Source: Marinifilum breve
GTDB lineage: Bacteria; Bacteroidota; Bacteroidia; Bacteroidales; Marinifilaceae
Length of the DNA: 64,000 nucleotides
Assembly: GCF_003202155.1 (NCBI RefSeq)
Contig: NZ_QFLI01000002.1
Span: 186,001-250,000 of the forward strand
Direction of reading: 5' to 3'
The translations under genes were made by a program, and so were the position numbers. Of this stretch, positions 8,688 through 16,233 are shown in pieces (position 1 is the first letter of the stretch; the number at the start of each line of letters is the position of its first letter). The notes beneath the pieces were generated by a model. It was given only the letters and a program-made list of their open reading frames with translations, was not told the origin of the DNA and did no database searches.

Positions 8688-8769
8688 TCAAATCGCTAAT
8701 TATTACCATTTCTCCCTTTTTTAGTATTATCACCTGCCCTGCTTCCTGAGCTACTTTTGTATTAACAAA
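8688..8769 (+). promoter_or_regulatory. promoter and putative AraC-4 operator, copy B
   Basis: TCAAATCGCTAATTATTACC (8688-8707) repeats the block found at the end of the AraC-4 gene. It lies about 56 bp before the -7 box TACTTTTG (8752-8759) of the SDR gene. TTTGT-ATTA-ACAAA (8756-8769) is palindromic over the -7 box, as in copy A. Confidence 0.5.
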
Positions 8770-8785
8770 TTTAAAGAAAGATAAG

Positions 8786-9616
8786 ATGAACAAAGTAGCA
8801 TTAATTACCGGAGCCAATCAAGGATTAGGTTTTGGTTTAGTACAAAAATTAAATGAGTTATACGGTGAGAATGACACCATTTACCTGGGCGTTCGCAGAC
8901 CGGAAGCAGGTGAAGAAGCAATCAAATCAATCGAAAAAGTAAATGCACAACTGGAAGTCATTCGTCTGGATGTTAGCAAAGAGGAAAGCATTGAAGAAGT
9001 AAAAAATGCCATTGTTCAGAAACATGGTGGTATCGATTTAGTGATCTCCAATGCTGCAGCCCGCATGTCTAAAGAGCTTGCTAATAAGGAGCAGGTAGAA
9101 GGTTTTATTCAAACCAATAACATGGGAGCCTACTACATGTTGAAACATTTCCAAGCAAACCTTAAAGCCAATGGTACATTTATGGTAGTAGCAAGTGCTT
9201 TTGGTTCACTTCTTCATTTAAATGGCAACCTGCATTCTCTATTCAATACTGATAATATGAGCCTGGAAGACATCAACAAGGTAATTGAAGATTACGTAGC
9301 TGATGTAAAAGCAGAAAAGGATTCAGAAAAAGGATGGCCGGAATGGATCAATGTTCCTTCTAAAATTGCTCAAGTAGGTTTAACTCGTGTAGCAGCAAGA
9401 GACGAAGCTGTAAATCATCCTGAAAAAAACACAAAGATCTATTCTGTTTGCCCGGGATTGGTTGATACTGATGCTTCCAGACCATTTTTCGATAATATGC
9501 ACGAAGCACAATCACCTTACGATGCAGCTGGTCATATTATTGATCTAATTGATAATAACACAGATGAATATTCAGGTAAATTGATACAGTTTGGTAAAGA
9601 ATTACCATGGAATTAA
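8786..9616 (+). CDS. carbonyl-reductase-type SDR lacking the catalytic Tyr (copy 1)
   Basis: Encodes a 276-residue short-chain dehydrogenase related to carbonyl reductase 1. It has the Rossmann motif TGANQGLGFG (8-17), the NADPH-type LGVRRPEAG and ISNAA. At the active site, where CBR1 has GWPSSAYGVTK, this protein has GWPEWINVPSK. The lengths align without a gap, so Lys is kept but Tyr is replaced by Asn. The paralogue at 14049 has the same change. The fold and cofactor site look intact, so it may be a binding or regulatory protein or use another acid. It probably stands alone under AraC-4 control. Confidence 0.88.
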   Translation: MNKVALITGANQGLGFGLVQKLNELYGENDTIYLGVRRPEAGEEAIKSIEKVNAQLEVIRLDVSKEESIEEVKNAIVQKHGGIDLVISNAAARMSKELANKEQVEGFIQTNNMGAYYMLKHFQANLKANGTFMVVASAFGSLLHLNGNLHSLFNTDNMSLEDINKVIEDYVADVKAEKDSEKGWPEWINVPSKIAQVGLTRVAARDEAVNHPEKNTKIYSVCPGLVDTDASRPFFDNMHEAQSPYDAAGHIIDLIDNNTDEYSGKLIQFGKELPWN

Positions 9617-9786
9617 TTGAATTAGGGCGTGTGAGAGCATAAGCAATTTGAGCAGACACGCCCACCCAAAAATTAGGATAGCTTACTTTCTCTTCACCGG
9701 AGGTAGTAAGAGCCTTACGTGAGCTATCAAAATAAATACGTAATTTTTAAGTACAAGCAGGTATAATAATCTCAAAAATTAGAGAC
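9617..9786 (+). other. structured intergenic region before the MDR operon
   Basis: Two inverted repeats: GGGCGTGT (9625-9632) with ACACGCCC (9656-9663), then GATAGCTTAC (9677-9686) with GTGAGCTATC (9719-9728, one mismatch). Neither is followed by a good U-run. They may form a terminator plus leader structure for the four-gene operon that starts at 9787. No recognised riboswitch. Confidence 0.4.
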
Positions 9787-10776
9787 ATGAAAGCAATTCA
9801 GATTACCCGGAACGGTGGTGCCGAAGTATTAGAATACAAAGATGTGCAAACTCCTGTTCCTGCAAAAGGACAAGTGTTGATAAAAGTGCATGCAGCTCCT
9901 GTCAATTTTATCGATACCATTTTACGAGAAGGAAATATGCCTCCAGGTATGATGCCTGAACTTCCATTTATTCCAGGAGTTGAAGGAACAGGTGTAATTG
10001 AAGATGCCAACGGAACACACCTAAACAAAGGTGATAAAGTTGCTTTCCTTGGGGTAATTGGTTCGTCGGTTTATGCAGAATATGCTTTGGTAGATGCCAA
10101 TAAGCTGGTTGTACTAAACAATGATGCAAATTTGCAAGAGGCAGCCGTATTGCCTGTCAATTACTTCACGGCTTACCACATGCTTAAAAATGTTGCCAGA
10201 GTTGAAGCCGGTAAAACTGCCTTAATCTATGCCGCATCAGGTGGTGTTGGTACTGCATTGATTCAGATTGCTAAATTATTGGATCTTAAACTCGTTGCAT
10301 TGGAACGCAGAGATGAAAAAGTAGAAAATGCACTACAAATGGGAGCCGATTATGCCTTTAATACTTCCAATGAAAATTGGATGACACAAGTTAAAGAAGC
10401 AGTTGGAGAAAACAGCATCGATTATGTATTCAATCCTGTTGCCGGCGATAGCATTAAAAACGATCTGGAATTGATAGCTCCACTTGGACATATCGTTGTT
10501 TTTGGTTTTCTGGGTGGCATGGGAGAATTTAATTTGATGCAAGAGTTAATGAATAATTTTAGCAAAGCTCCTAGCATTTCTTTTTCTGAATTATATGCCA
10601 CATACTTCAACAATTACCCAATGGTAGATGGCGGATTGAAAGAACTTTACCAATGGTTAGACGAGGGCAAAATTAAGCCTGTTTATGAAAGCATGCCATT
10701 GAGTGAAGCCAAAGCTGCTCATGAAAAATTGGAAAAAGGTTTGGTTCGTGGTAAACTAATTTTAACAGTGGAATAA
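9787..10776 (+). CDS. zinc-independent MDR oxidoreductase (quinone oxidoreductase-like)
   Basis: Encodes a 329-residue medium-chain dehydrogenase/reductase. The GroES-like half (about 1-120) lacks the structural zinc cysteines. The Rossmann half carries AASGGVGTALIQIAK (about 149-163) for NADPH. This composition fits the quinone oxidoreductase/enoyl reductase branch, which reduces quinones or enals. It is the first gene of an operon with two SnoaL-like genes and an SDR, 4 bases before the next start. Cytosolic. Confidence 0.9.
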   Translation: MKAIQITRNGGAEVLEYKDVQTPVPAKGQVLIKVHAAPVNFIDTILREGNMPPGMMPELPFIPGVEGTGVIEDANGTHLNKGDKVAFLGVIGSSVYAEYALVDANKLVVLNNDANLQEAAVLPVNYFTAYHMLKNVARVEAGKTALIYAASGGVGTALIQIAKLLDLKLVALERRDEKVENALQMGADYAFNTSNENWMTQVKEAVGENSIDYVFNPVAGDSIKNDLELIAPLGHIVVFGFLGGMGEFNLMQELMNNFSKAPSISFSELYATYFNNYPMVDGGLKELYQWLDEGKIKPVYESMPLSEAKAAHEKLEKGLVRGKLILTVE

Positions 10777-10780
10777 TTCA

Positions 10781-11203
10781 ATGAAAACAGCAGATAAGAA
10801 TAAACAAACTGTATTGGCTTTTTATCAAGCCGTTGAAGAAATAAATGTAGAAGCTTTAGTAGGCTTATTCAGCGAAGATTGTGTGCATGTAAATCCATAT
10901 GCTTCTGATATATTACCTGAAGGTGCTCATGGTAAAGAAGGTATTCATGCGTATTGGACTCCCGTTTTTGAAAGCTTTAAAGGAGTAGAAATGACCATTG
11001 AAGAAATGTATGCCATGGAAGATCCATCAATGGTATATGTGAAAGCCAAAGGGAAAGTCATACTTAAGGATGGCTCGGATTACAACAATGATTACTTCTT
11101 AATTTTCAAATTCAATGAAGCAGGAGAAATCCAACATTATACCGAGGTTTTTAATCCTATTGTGGCAATAAAATCATTCAATTTATTAGATCAATTAAAA
11201 TAA
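10781..11203 (+). CDS. SnoaL/NTF2-like protein, cytosolic
   Basis: Encodes 140 residues forming one cone-shaped alpha+beta barrel of the NTF2/SnoaL superfamily (start KQTVLAFYQAVEEINVEALVGLFSEDC, then AYWTPVFESFKGVEMTIEEMYAMED). No signal peptide. The lipoprotein coded at 26023 is a close paralogue (shared NPYAS, YWxxxF, AMEDP, VFNPIVA-type blocks), so this family exists here in cytosolic and exported forms. SnoaL-like proteins cyclise or isomerise polyketide-like substrates or simply bind ligands; no catalytic call is possible. Confidence 0.85.
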   Translation: MKTADKNKQTVLAFYQAVEEINVEALVGLFSEDCVHVNPYASDILPEGAHGKEGIHAYWTPVFESFKGVEMTIEEMYAMEDPSMVYVKAKGKVILKDGSDYNNDYFLIFKFNEAGEIQHYTEVFNPIVAIKSFNLLDQLK

Positions 11204-11213
11204 GATAAAGTAG

Positions 11214-11588
11214 ATGAATCATGAACAATTGGAAAGTTTTGTCCATAACTGGTTTTCTGATCTAGATCAACTGAAAGCATCGGAGGTATTCCTTGAAAGA
11301 CTGGACGAAAATTTTGAGTTCAATATTTACGGAACAAAGCTATTTGGGCACAAAGGATTTTTAAGCATTTACAGTGGAATGCAAAAGAAATCAGACATTA
11401 CAGCACACCACATAGCCAGCAATATAGTTTCAAAACAAGTGGCAGATCAGCTTTATCAAATCAATTTTGACATTGCACTTGAACACCATATTGCCAATAA
11501 GATAGTGAGCAGGTCAGAATCTGTGGAAAAATGGCTGGTAAAACTAGAAAACGATAGGCTAATTATCATGGCTTACGCAATTATCTAA
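11214..11588 (+). CDS. small SnoaL/NTF2-like protein
   Basis: Encodes 124 residues with an NTF2-like pattern: an N-terminal helix (HEQLESFVHNWFSDLDQLKA), FEFNIYGTKLFGHKGFLSIYSGM, then beta strands with YQINFDIALEHH. Assignment rests on length, predicted alpha+beta layout and operon position; identity to the neighbouring SnoaL protein is low. No signal. It lies 10 bases after the preceding gene and 11 before the SDR. Confidence 0.65.
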   Translation: MNHEQLESFVHNWFSDLDQLKASEVFLERLDENFEFNIYGTKLFGHKGFLSIYSGMQKKSDITAHHIASNIVSKQVADQLYQINFDIALEHHIANKIVSRSESVEKWLVKLENDRLIIMAYAII

Positions 11589-11599
11589 AAGCTTAGAAA

Positions 11600-12388
11600 A
11601 TGAAAACAATATTAATAACAGGAGCTACCGATGGTTTGGGAAAAGCCGTAGCCCTGGAACTGGCAAAAGAAGGTCATACTCTGGTGTTGCATGGTCGTAA
11701 TCCACAAAGAGGTGAAGCTTTGCTTAAACAAATCGAAAAAGAAACTGGAAATACCAATCTGAAATATTACAATGCAGATTTTGCTGAATTATCACAAATC
11801 AAACAACTTGCTCAGGAAGTGTTAGAGAATGAGCAACAGCTAGATGTCTTAATCAACAATGCAGGATTGGGAATTGAACCTTCGAGACGTACTAGCAAAG
11901 ATGGAAATGAGATGCTTTGGCAGGTAAATTATTTGGGAACCTATCTACTTACAAAGCTTCTTAAACCTCTCTTGAAAAAATCAGCTCCTTCGCGAATCGT
12001 GCAAGTTGCCTCGGCAGGACAAGCAGCTCCTAATTTTGAAGACATCAACCAGGAAAAACATTGGACTGGATACCAAGGCTATTGTCAATCGAAACTTGCA
12101 CAAATCATGCTAGCCGTTGAATTGGCAGATGAATATGCCAAAGATGGAATCAGCATGAATGCCTTACACCCGGCAAGTTTAATGCCTACTAAAATCGTTC
12201 AATCTCCAATGGATACCATTCCTGATGGAGTAAAATCGGTGGTAACACTTGCTATAAGCGACAAACTTATCAATACCAATGGGAAGTATTTTTTCAAAAG
12301 AACACAAGAAAAAGCAGATGCTACTGCCTATGATGAACAGGTTAGGAAGCAACTGATGGAACTATCCTATGAAATGACTGGGGTTTAA
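11600..12388 (+). CDS. short-chain dehydrogenase/reductase
   Basis: Encodes a 262-residue classical-type SDR: TGATDGLGKA (7-16), INNAGLGIE, the active-site Ser region VQVASAG and the YCQSK motif with Tyr and Lys intact. It resembles the retinol-dehydrogenase/WW-oxidoreductase-like branch (YxxSKLAQIMLAVELA). NADP(H)-dependent carbonyl reduction or alcohol oxidation in the cytosol is expected. It is the last gene of the MDR-SnoaL-SnoaL-SDR operon, followed by complex inverted repeats. Confidence 0.92.
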   Translation: MKTILITGATDGLGKAVALELAKEGHTLVLHGRNPQRGEALLKQIEKETGNTNLKYYNADFAELSQIKQLAQEVLENEQQLDVLINNAGLGIEPSRRTSKDGNEMLWQVNYLGTYLLTKLLKPLLKKSAPSRIVQVASAGQAAPNFEDINQEKHWTGYQGYCQSKLAQIMLAVELADEYAKDGISMNALHPASLMPTKIVQSPMDTIPDGVKSVVTLAISDKLINTNGKYFFKRTQEKADATAYDEQVRKQLMELSYEMTGV

Positions 12389-12397
12389 AATGAATAG

Positions 12398-12487
12398 AGT
12401 GTGCATCCTTAGGCTAATGCGCACTCTATTTTCCTAATAATGCTCTCTGTATCCCCTTAAGGATGCACACTGCATTAGCCTAAGGAT
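12398..12487. repeat. overlapping inverted repeats able to form alternative hairpins
   Basis: AGTGTGCATCCTTA (12398-12411) is complementary to 12458-12471. The overlapping ATCCTTAGGCTAATGC (12405-12420) is complementary to 12472-12487. The first arm is also locally self-complementary (GAGTGTGCAT/ATGCGCACTC). The two long pairings share bases and exclude each other. It follows the MDR operon directly. Confidence 0.7.
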
Positions 12488-12585
12488 AGATTTTCAATTC
12501 AAGTATCACATGTAAAATATTAGTTCTAAGTTCATAACAATGCAGTTTCCACAGATAAAAAAACTTGATGGTAATGAAGCAATAA

Positions 12586-12630
12586 AAAAAAACGTGCTTA
12601 GGAAAATAAAAAACGTAAGCACGTTTTTTT
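12586..12630. terminator. bidirectional intrinsic terminator
   Basis: The A-run followed by CGTGCTTA (to 12600) pairs with TAAGCACG and a T-run (12616-12630) across a 15-base loop. It has A- and T-tracts on both sides, so it can stop transcripts in either direction. Confidence 0.85.
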
Positions 12631-12906
12631 CAACTGATAATTATGCCTCATTTTCAATTTATTACAAAGGACTTTTTAAACTGATTTTTGCCCTTTCTTT
12701 TTAAGGTCTTCAACATCTCAAAAATATGAAACATTACATAGCCTAAGTGTTAAAGGTCTCATAGCTTAAGTCTGAACGATCTCACATTTACTTCTATCCA
12801 ATCTATGAAGAAATAAATCATTCGTTAAAAACTGAATTATTATTTAATTTTGGAGAATAATATATCAAGCCGAAATTTTATTGAAACAAGAGAACTTATT
12901 TAACTG

Positions 12907-13827
12907 ATGCAACTCTTTAAAACCATATCCGAATACTGCAATGCCATTGGAATCAAACCACCCAAGCATCCACATTTCGACATTCGTCGTTTTGAAGAAA
13001 ATAAAGAATACATTCGAACAAAAATGTTGCCTTTCCGCCATGAATTCTACTTTATTGCGATCAGAACTTATGGTGAAGGAAAAGTAAAATCAGGCCATCA
13101 TACCCAATTTCCAGAAGGAGTAACCATTTATTTTAATACTCCATTTCAAATTCAGTCCTGGGAGATTGATCAAGAATGGTCTGGCTATTATTTAATCTTT
13201 TCTCAAGACTTTCTCAGCTCTTCGCATTATTTCGATCGCGTTTTGGATGATTTCCCTTTTCTGAAAATTGATGCATCCTTGCCTTTTAAAATTGATCAGA
13301 AAGACCTACCTGAACTTGTAAGCACCTACGATAAAATCAAGCAGGAATATATAAGTGATGATGAAGATAAATTCAATTTTATAGAGATATATGTATTGGA
13401 GCTTCTAAATCAGATTAAACGATTATTCAAAAAACATCACAGCGCAAAAACTGTTCAAGAACAAATACTTAAAGCTGATTTAAAGTTATTGTCTCGCTTT
13501 GAAAATCTGGTAAAAGCAAGTTTTTGTTGCGCCACAAAAGTTGAGCTTATTTCAAACCCGCATTCTCCTTCTGATTATGCGAATGAATTAAATGTTCACC
13601 CTAACCATTTAAACGCTGTTGTAAAATCAATTACAGGTCAAACAGCCTTAAACCATATCCACAATCACATTTTGCAGTTGGCAAAAGCGGATTTGGCACA
13701 AACCAATACAAGTTCCAAAGAAATTGCATACAAACTACACTTTAGTTCTCCTGCTAAATTTAGTGCCTTCTTTAAAAAACATACCGATTTATCCCCTCTT
13801 TCCTACCGGAAAAACGCCAATCTTTGA
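12907..13827 (+). CDS. AraC-family transcriptional regulator (AraC-1)
   Basis: Encodes 306 residues: a cupin-type sensor domain (about 25-170; HPHFDIRRFEEN, FRHEFYFIAIRT, FPEGVTIYFNTPFQIQSW) and a C-terminal AraC double HTH (about 200-306; NVHPNHLNAVVKSITGQTALNHI, SSKEIAYKLHFSSPAKFSAFFKKH). It is a close paralogue of the regulators at 18969 and 22659. The first half-site of a perfect 16-bp direct repeat overlaps its stop codon. That repeat lies before the SDR gene at 14049, so regulator and target are neighbours. Effector unknown. Confidence 0.92.
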   Translation: MQLFKTISEYCNAIGIKPPKHPHFDIRRFEENKEYIRTKMLPFRHEFYFIAIRTYGEGKVKSGHHTQFPEGVTIYFNTPFQIQSWEIDQEWSGYYLIFSQDFLSSSHYFDRVLDDFPFLKIDASLPFKIDQKDLPELVSTYDKIKQEYISDDEDKFNFIEIYVLELLNQIKRLFKKHHSAKTVQEQILKADLKLLSRFENLVKASFCCATKVELISNPHSPSDYANELNVHPNHLNAVVKSITGQTALNHIHNHILQLAKADLAQTNTSSKEIAYKLHFSSPAKFSAFFKKHTDLSPLSYRKNANL

Positions 13828-13886
13828 ATTGGGAAATCTTTGATTTGAATTGGGAAATCCAATCCCTTTTTCACCTATTATTTTTG
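13823..13886 (+). promoter_or_regulatory. AraC direct-repeat operator and promoter, site 1
   Basis: TTFGAATT-type half-sites, read here as TTTGAATTGGGAAATC, occur identically at 13823-13838 and 13844-13859, a 21-bp period. The -7 box TATTTTTG starts at 13879, 35 bp after the start of the second half-site, so that half-site covers the -33 region, as in class II activation. It drives the SDR at 14049. The first half-site includes the AraC-1 stop codon. Confidence 0.8.
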
Positions 13887-13995
13887 CATTGTTGAGAAGA
13901 TTAAACAGTTCATATCTTTTTGAGTATATGGTCATGTTGTGACATTTTATTCAGGTTATAAAGGATATGCAACTGTTTTTTAAAAGCTTATTGAT

Positions 13996-14007
13996 TTGTG
14001 TGTACAA
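13996..14007 (+). promoter_or_regulatory. leader palindrome TTGTRTRTACAA, copy 1
   Basis: TTGTGTGTACAA in the long leader, about 110 bases after the -7 box and 42 before the SDR start. The same 12-mer with one or two changes lies in the leaders of the genes at 15164, 20192 and 23727. Confidence 0.45.
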
Positions 14008-14048
14008 CATATAAATAAACAAGAATAACAATATAGAAAAAATTACAG

Positions 14049-14882
14049 ATGAACAAGGTAGCATTAATTACAGGAGCCAATCAAGGTTTAGGTTTTGGTT
14101 TAGCTCAAAGATTAAATGAGTTATATAAAAAGAATGATACCATCTACTTGGGTGTTCGCAGACCAGAAGCTGGCCAAGAAGCAATTGAAGCTATAGGAAA
14201 TACAAATGCCCAATTAGAGGTTATATATATTGATATCAGCAAAGAAGAAAGTGTTGTAGAAGCTAAAAATTTCATTCTGGAAAAACACGGAGGAATAGAT
14301 TTATTGATTGGTAATGCAGCACAAAGACTTTCTCAAGAGAAATCAAATAAGGATCAAGTTGAGAGCTATATTCACACTAATATTTATGGCACTTACTCCT
14401 TATTGAAACATTTTCAACCAATCCTAAAAAATGATGCCAAATTTATAATTGTTGCCAGTGCTTTTGGCTCACTATTAAATCTAAATGAAAGTTTACATCC
14501 TCTATTTAATACAGATAGCATGAGTTTAGAAGATATTAATAAAACCATGCAAGATTATGTAGATGATGTAAAAACTGAGAACGATTTAGAAAAAGGATGG
14601 CCTGAATGGATTAACACACCTTCAAAAATAGGACAAGTTGCTCTAATGAGAATCGCTGCCAGAGAAGAAGCTTCAAATCATCCTGAAAAAAACACCAGCA
14701 TATTTTCTGTATGTCCTGGATGGGTTTATACTGAATCTTCAAAACCATATATAGATAGTATGGGACAAGATGCCTTATCAGCTTATGATGCAGCGGAGCA
14801 CATCATTAAGCTGGTAGCCAATACAAAAGATAATTTTTCTGGTAAGTTGATACAATATGCCAAAGAAATACCTTGGAATTAG
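14049..14882 (+). CDS. carbonyl-reductase-type SDR lacking the catalytic Tyr (copy 2)
   Basis: Encodes a 277-residue paralogue of the SDR at 8786, identical over most of the N-terminus (NKVALITGANQGLGFGL). The active-site region reads GWPEWINTPSK, again Asn where Tyr is expected, with Lys kept. The same substitution in both copies argues against random decay. Cofactor motifs for NADPH are intact. It is expressed from an AraC direct-repeat promoter with a leader of about 160 bases; no downstream gene is close. Confidence 0.88.
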   Translation: MNKVALITGANQGLGFGLAQRLNELYKKNDTIYLGVRRPEAGQEAIEAIGNTNAQLEVIYIDISKEESVVEAKNFILEKHGGIDLLIGNAAQRLSQEKSNKDQVESYIHTNIYGTYSLLKHFQPILKNDAKFIIVASAFGSLLNLNESLHPLFNTDSMSLEDINKTMQDYVDDVKTENDLEKGWPEWINTPSKIGQVALMRIAAREEASNHPEKNTSIFSVCPGWVYTESSKPYIDSMGQDALSAYDAAEHIIKLVANTKDNFSGKLIQYAKEIPWN

Positions 14883-14917
14883 TTGAAACCTTATCCAAGG
14901 TAACAAGCTTTCTATTC

Positions 14918-14981
14918 TTTGAAATGGGAAATCATTGATTTGAAATGAGAAATTTGCTTACCATTTTACTACCTAATTTTG
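14918..14981 (+). promoter_or_regulatory. AraC direct-repeat operator and promoter, site 2
   Basis: Half-sites TTTGAAATGGGAAATC (14918-14933) and TTTGAAATGAGAAATT (14939-14954), 21-bp period. The -7 box TAATTTTG starts at 14974, again 35 bp after the start of half-site 2. It serves the tautomerase gene at 15164. The half-site sequence is of the same subtype as site 1. Confidence 0.78.
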
Positions 14982-15088
14982 CTATATAAATACAACAAAG
15001 CAGTTCATTTTTTTATGCTCTCATTTTAATTGCCATATGCATTATTGAGTTTAAGTTCTGAATCCTGCTTTTTTTACAAGCCACTGAT

Positions 15089-15100
15089 TTGTATGTACAA
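15089..15100 (+). promoter_or_regulatory. leader palindrome TTGTRTRTACAA, copy 2
   Basis: TTGTATGTACAA lies 108 bases after the -7 box of site 2 and 64 bases before the tautomerase start codon. Confidence 0.45.
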
Positions 15101-15163
15101 CTTATAAAAGAAGTATTGATCAGATCTGAATACGAGGAAATTTTAAAATAAAAAAGGAATAAA

Positions 15164-15364
15164 ATGCCAGTAGTTAATTTTAAAGGTGCTCAATTAAGCA
15201 CAGAACAAAAGAAAGAGTTGATTCAAAAATTTACAGAAATCACAAAGGAAGTAACGCACTCTCCTGATCCATTTATAACTGTAATTATAGAAGAATACAA
15301 CGATGACAGCATGGGTGTTGGTGGAAAAACAGTAAGTGAAATCAAAGCAGAATTCAAAAAATAA
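15164..15364 (+). CDS. 4-oxalocrotonate tautomerase family protein (DmpI-like)
   Basis: Encodes 66 residues, typical for the 4-OT/DmpI family of small keto-enol tautomerases. The start MPVVNFKG leaves the catalytic Pro at the N-terminus after Met removal. The rest (LSTEQKKELIQKFTEITKEV, PFITVIIEEY) is the usual beta-alpha-beta fold that assembles as hexamers. A clear AAGGA lies before the start. Members isomerise unsaturated keto acids or act promiscuously on enals and quinone-like compounds. It is under an AraC direct-repeat promoter and is followed after 105 bases by an SDR, possibly co-transcribed. Confidence 0.9.
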   Translation: MPVVNFKGAQLSTEQKKELIQKFTEITKEVTHSPDPFITVIIEEYNDDSMGVGGKTVSEIKAEFKK

Positions 15365-15469
15365 ACACAATGAAACGAGCATGATTAAAATAATTATTAA
15401 AACACAAACGACAATGATTATTTTGATCATGCGACTTCCATATGACCTTAACAAGAAAATTATGAACAT

Positions 15470-16063
15470 ATGAAAAAAGCAATATTAGTAGGCTCTACAG
15501 GAGTTATCGGATCAAAAGTGAAAGAACTGCTAAGCGCAGAATATGAAGTAATCACTGTAAATCGAACAAGTGGAGATTATCAAGTGGACATGGCAGATGT
15601 TAATGCTGTTGAGAACATGTTTAAAGAAATTGGTGCCTTTGATGCCTTGATTACAACCAGTGGTTATGGCAAATGGGGAAGCATTGATGAGCACAGCATT
15701 CAAGATTTTCATGATGGCCTTAACAGCAAATTGATGGGACAAGTTAACATGGTAATGATTGGTAGAAAATATGCCAATGAAGGTGCCAGCTTTGTTGTTT
15801 CAACGGGTATTTTGGCTCAATATCCAGTTGAGGGAGGCCTATCTTTAGGAATGATTAACGCAGGATTAGAAGCTTTTGTTCGTGGCGCAGCTCTAGAAAT
15901 GAAAAACATGACTATCAATGCCGTAAGTCCATCATTTGCAAAAGAAACCATGGAATTGATGGGAATGGATTCATCAACTGGAGTTCCTGCCATTGAATTT
16001 GCAAAACTATATAAAGAAGCTATTGAATCCGGGAAATCGGGTGAAATATATCATGCTTCGTAA
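15470..16063 (+). CDS. short SDR-fold oxidoreductase, 197 residues
   Basis: Encodes a short Rossmann protein (AILVGSTGVIGSKVKELL; DALITTSGYGKW; FVVSTGILAQYP). It belongs to the roughly 200-residue SDR group in which the usual YxxxK is replaced (here LSLGMINAGLEAFVRGAALEM), so the lack of Tyr is a family trait and not damage. NADP(H) binding is likely; the substrate is unknown. It follows the tautomerase and ends before a stable hairpin. Confidence 0.85.
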   Translation: MKKAILVGSTGVIGSKVKELLSAEYEVITVNRTSGDYQVDMADVNAVENMFKEIGAFDALITTSGYGKWGSIDEHSIQDFHDGLNSKLMGQVNMVMIGRKYANEGASFVVSTGILAQYPVEGGLSLGMINAGLEAFVRGAALEMKNMTINAVSPSFAKETMELMGMDSSTGVPAIEFAKLYKEAIESGKSGEIYHAS

Positions 16064-16102
16064 ATGTTATAGATTTTTTAATTGACCAGACTGTTTGACT
16101 AT

Positions 16103-16140
16103 GAAAGTGGGGAAATTTTAATACGCCCCACTTTCTTCAT
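16103..16140 (+). terminator. hairpin terminator after the SDR at 15470
   Basis: GAAAGTGGGG (16103-16112) pairs with CCCCACTTTC (16126-16135). Only a short T-rich stretch follows, so termination may be partial. Confidence 0.6.
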
Positions 16141-16233
16141 CAGAAAAAACACACTGATGTAATTCCGACTTGAAATCTCCCACTCACCTACCTCTATCCA
16201 TTTCTACAATAATCATTTACAAAAGTATTTTGC

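Larger units (their letters stand above)
8440..8785. other. non-coding gap between nitroreductase and SDR
   Basis: Holds the terminator of the upstream gene and then an AraC-4-type promoter. From about 8668 the sequence (AGTATTTCC...TCAAATCGC) resembles the last 50 or so bases of the AraC-4 coding region. The block may therefore be a decayed copy of the gene end, kept because it contains the operator. No other gene is visible. Confidence 0.5.
12389..12906. other. non-coding gap with alternative hairpins, terminator and araC promoter
   Basis: No gene seen. It holds the overlapping inverted repeats at 12398-12487, a strong bidirectional terminator at 12586-12630, and about 200 bases of plain AT-rich sequence. 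A -7 box TAATTTTG (12845-12852) lies 54 bases before the next AraC gene. Confidence 0.6.

Noticed and set aside
9617-9786. Riboswitch before the MDR operon
   Set aside because: There are two inverted repeats but no match to a riboswitch class that I can recognise.
15470-16063. Missing YxxxK in the 197-residue SDR as a defect
   Set aside because: Short SDRs of this group normally lack the motif, so it is a family feature, unlike the Tyr-to-Asn change in the CBR-like pair.
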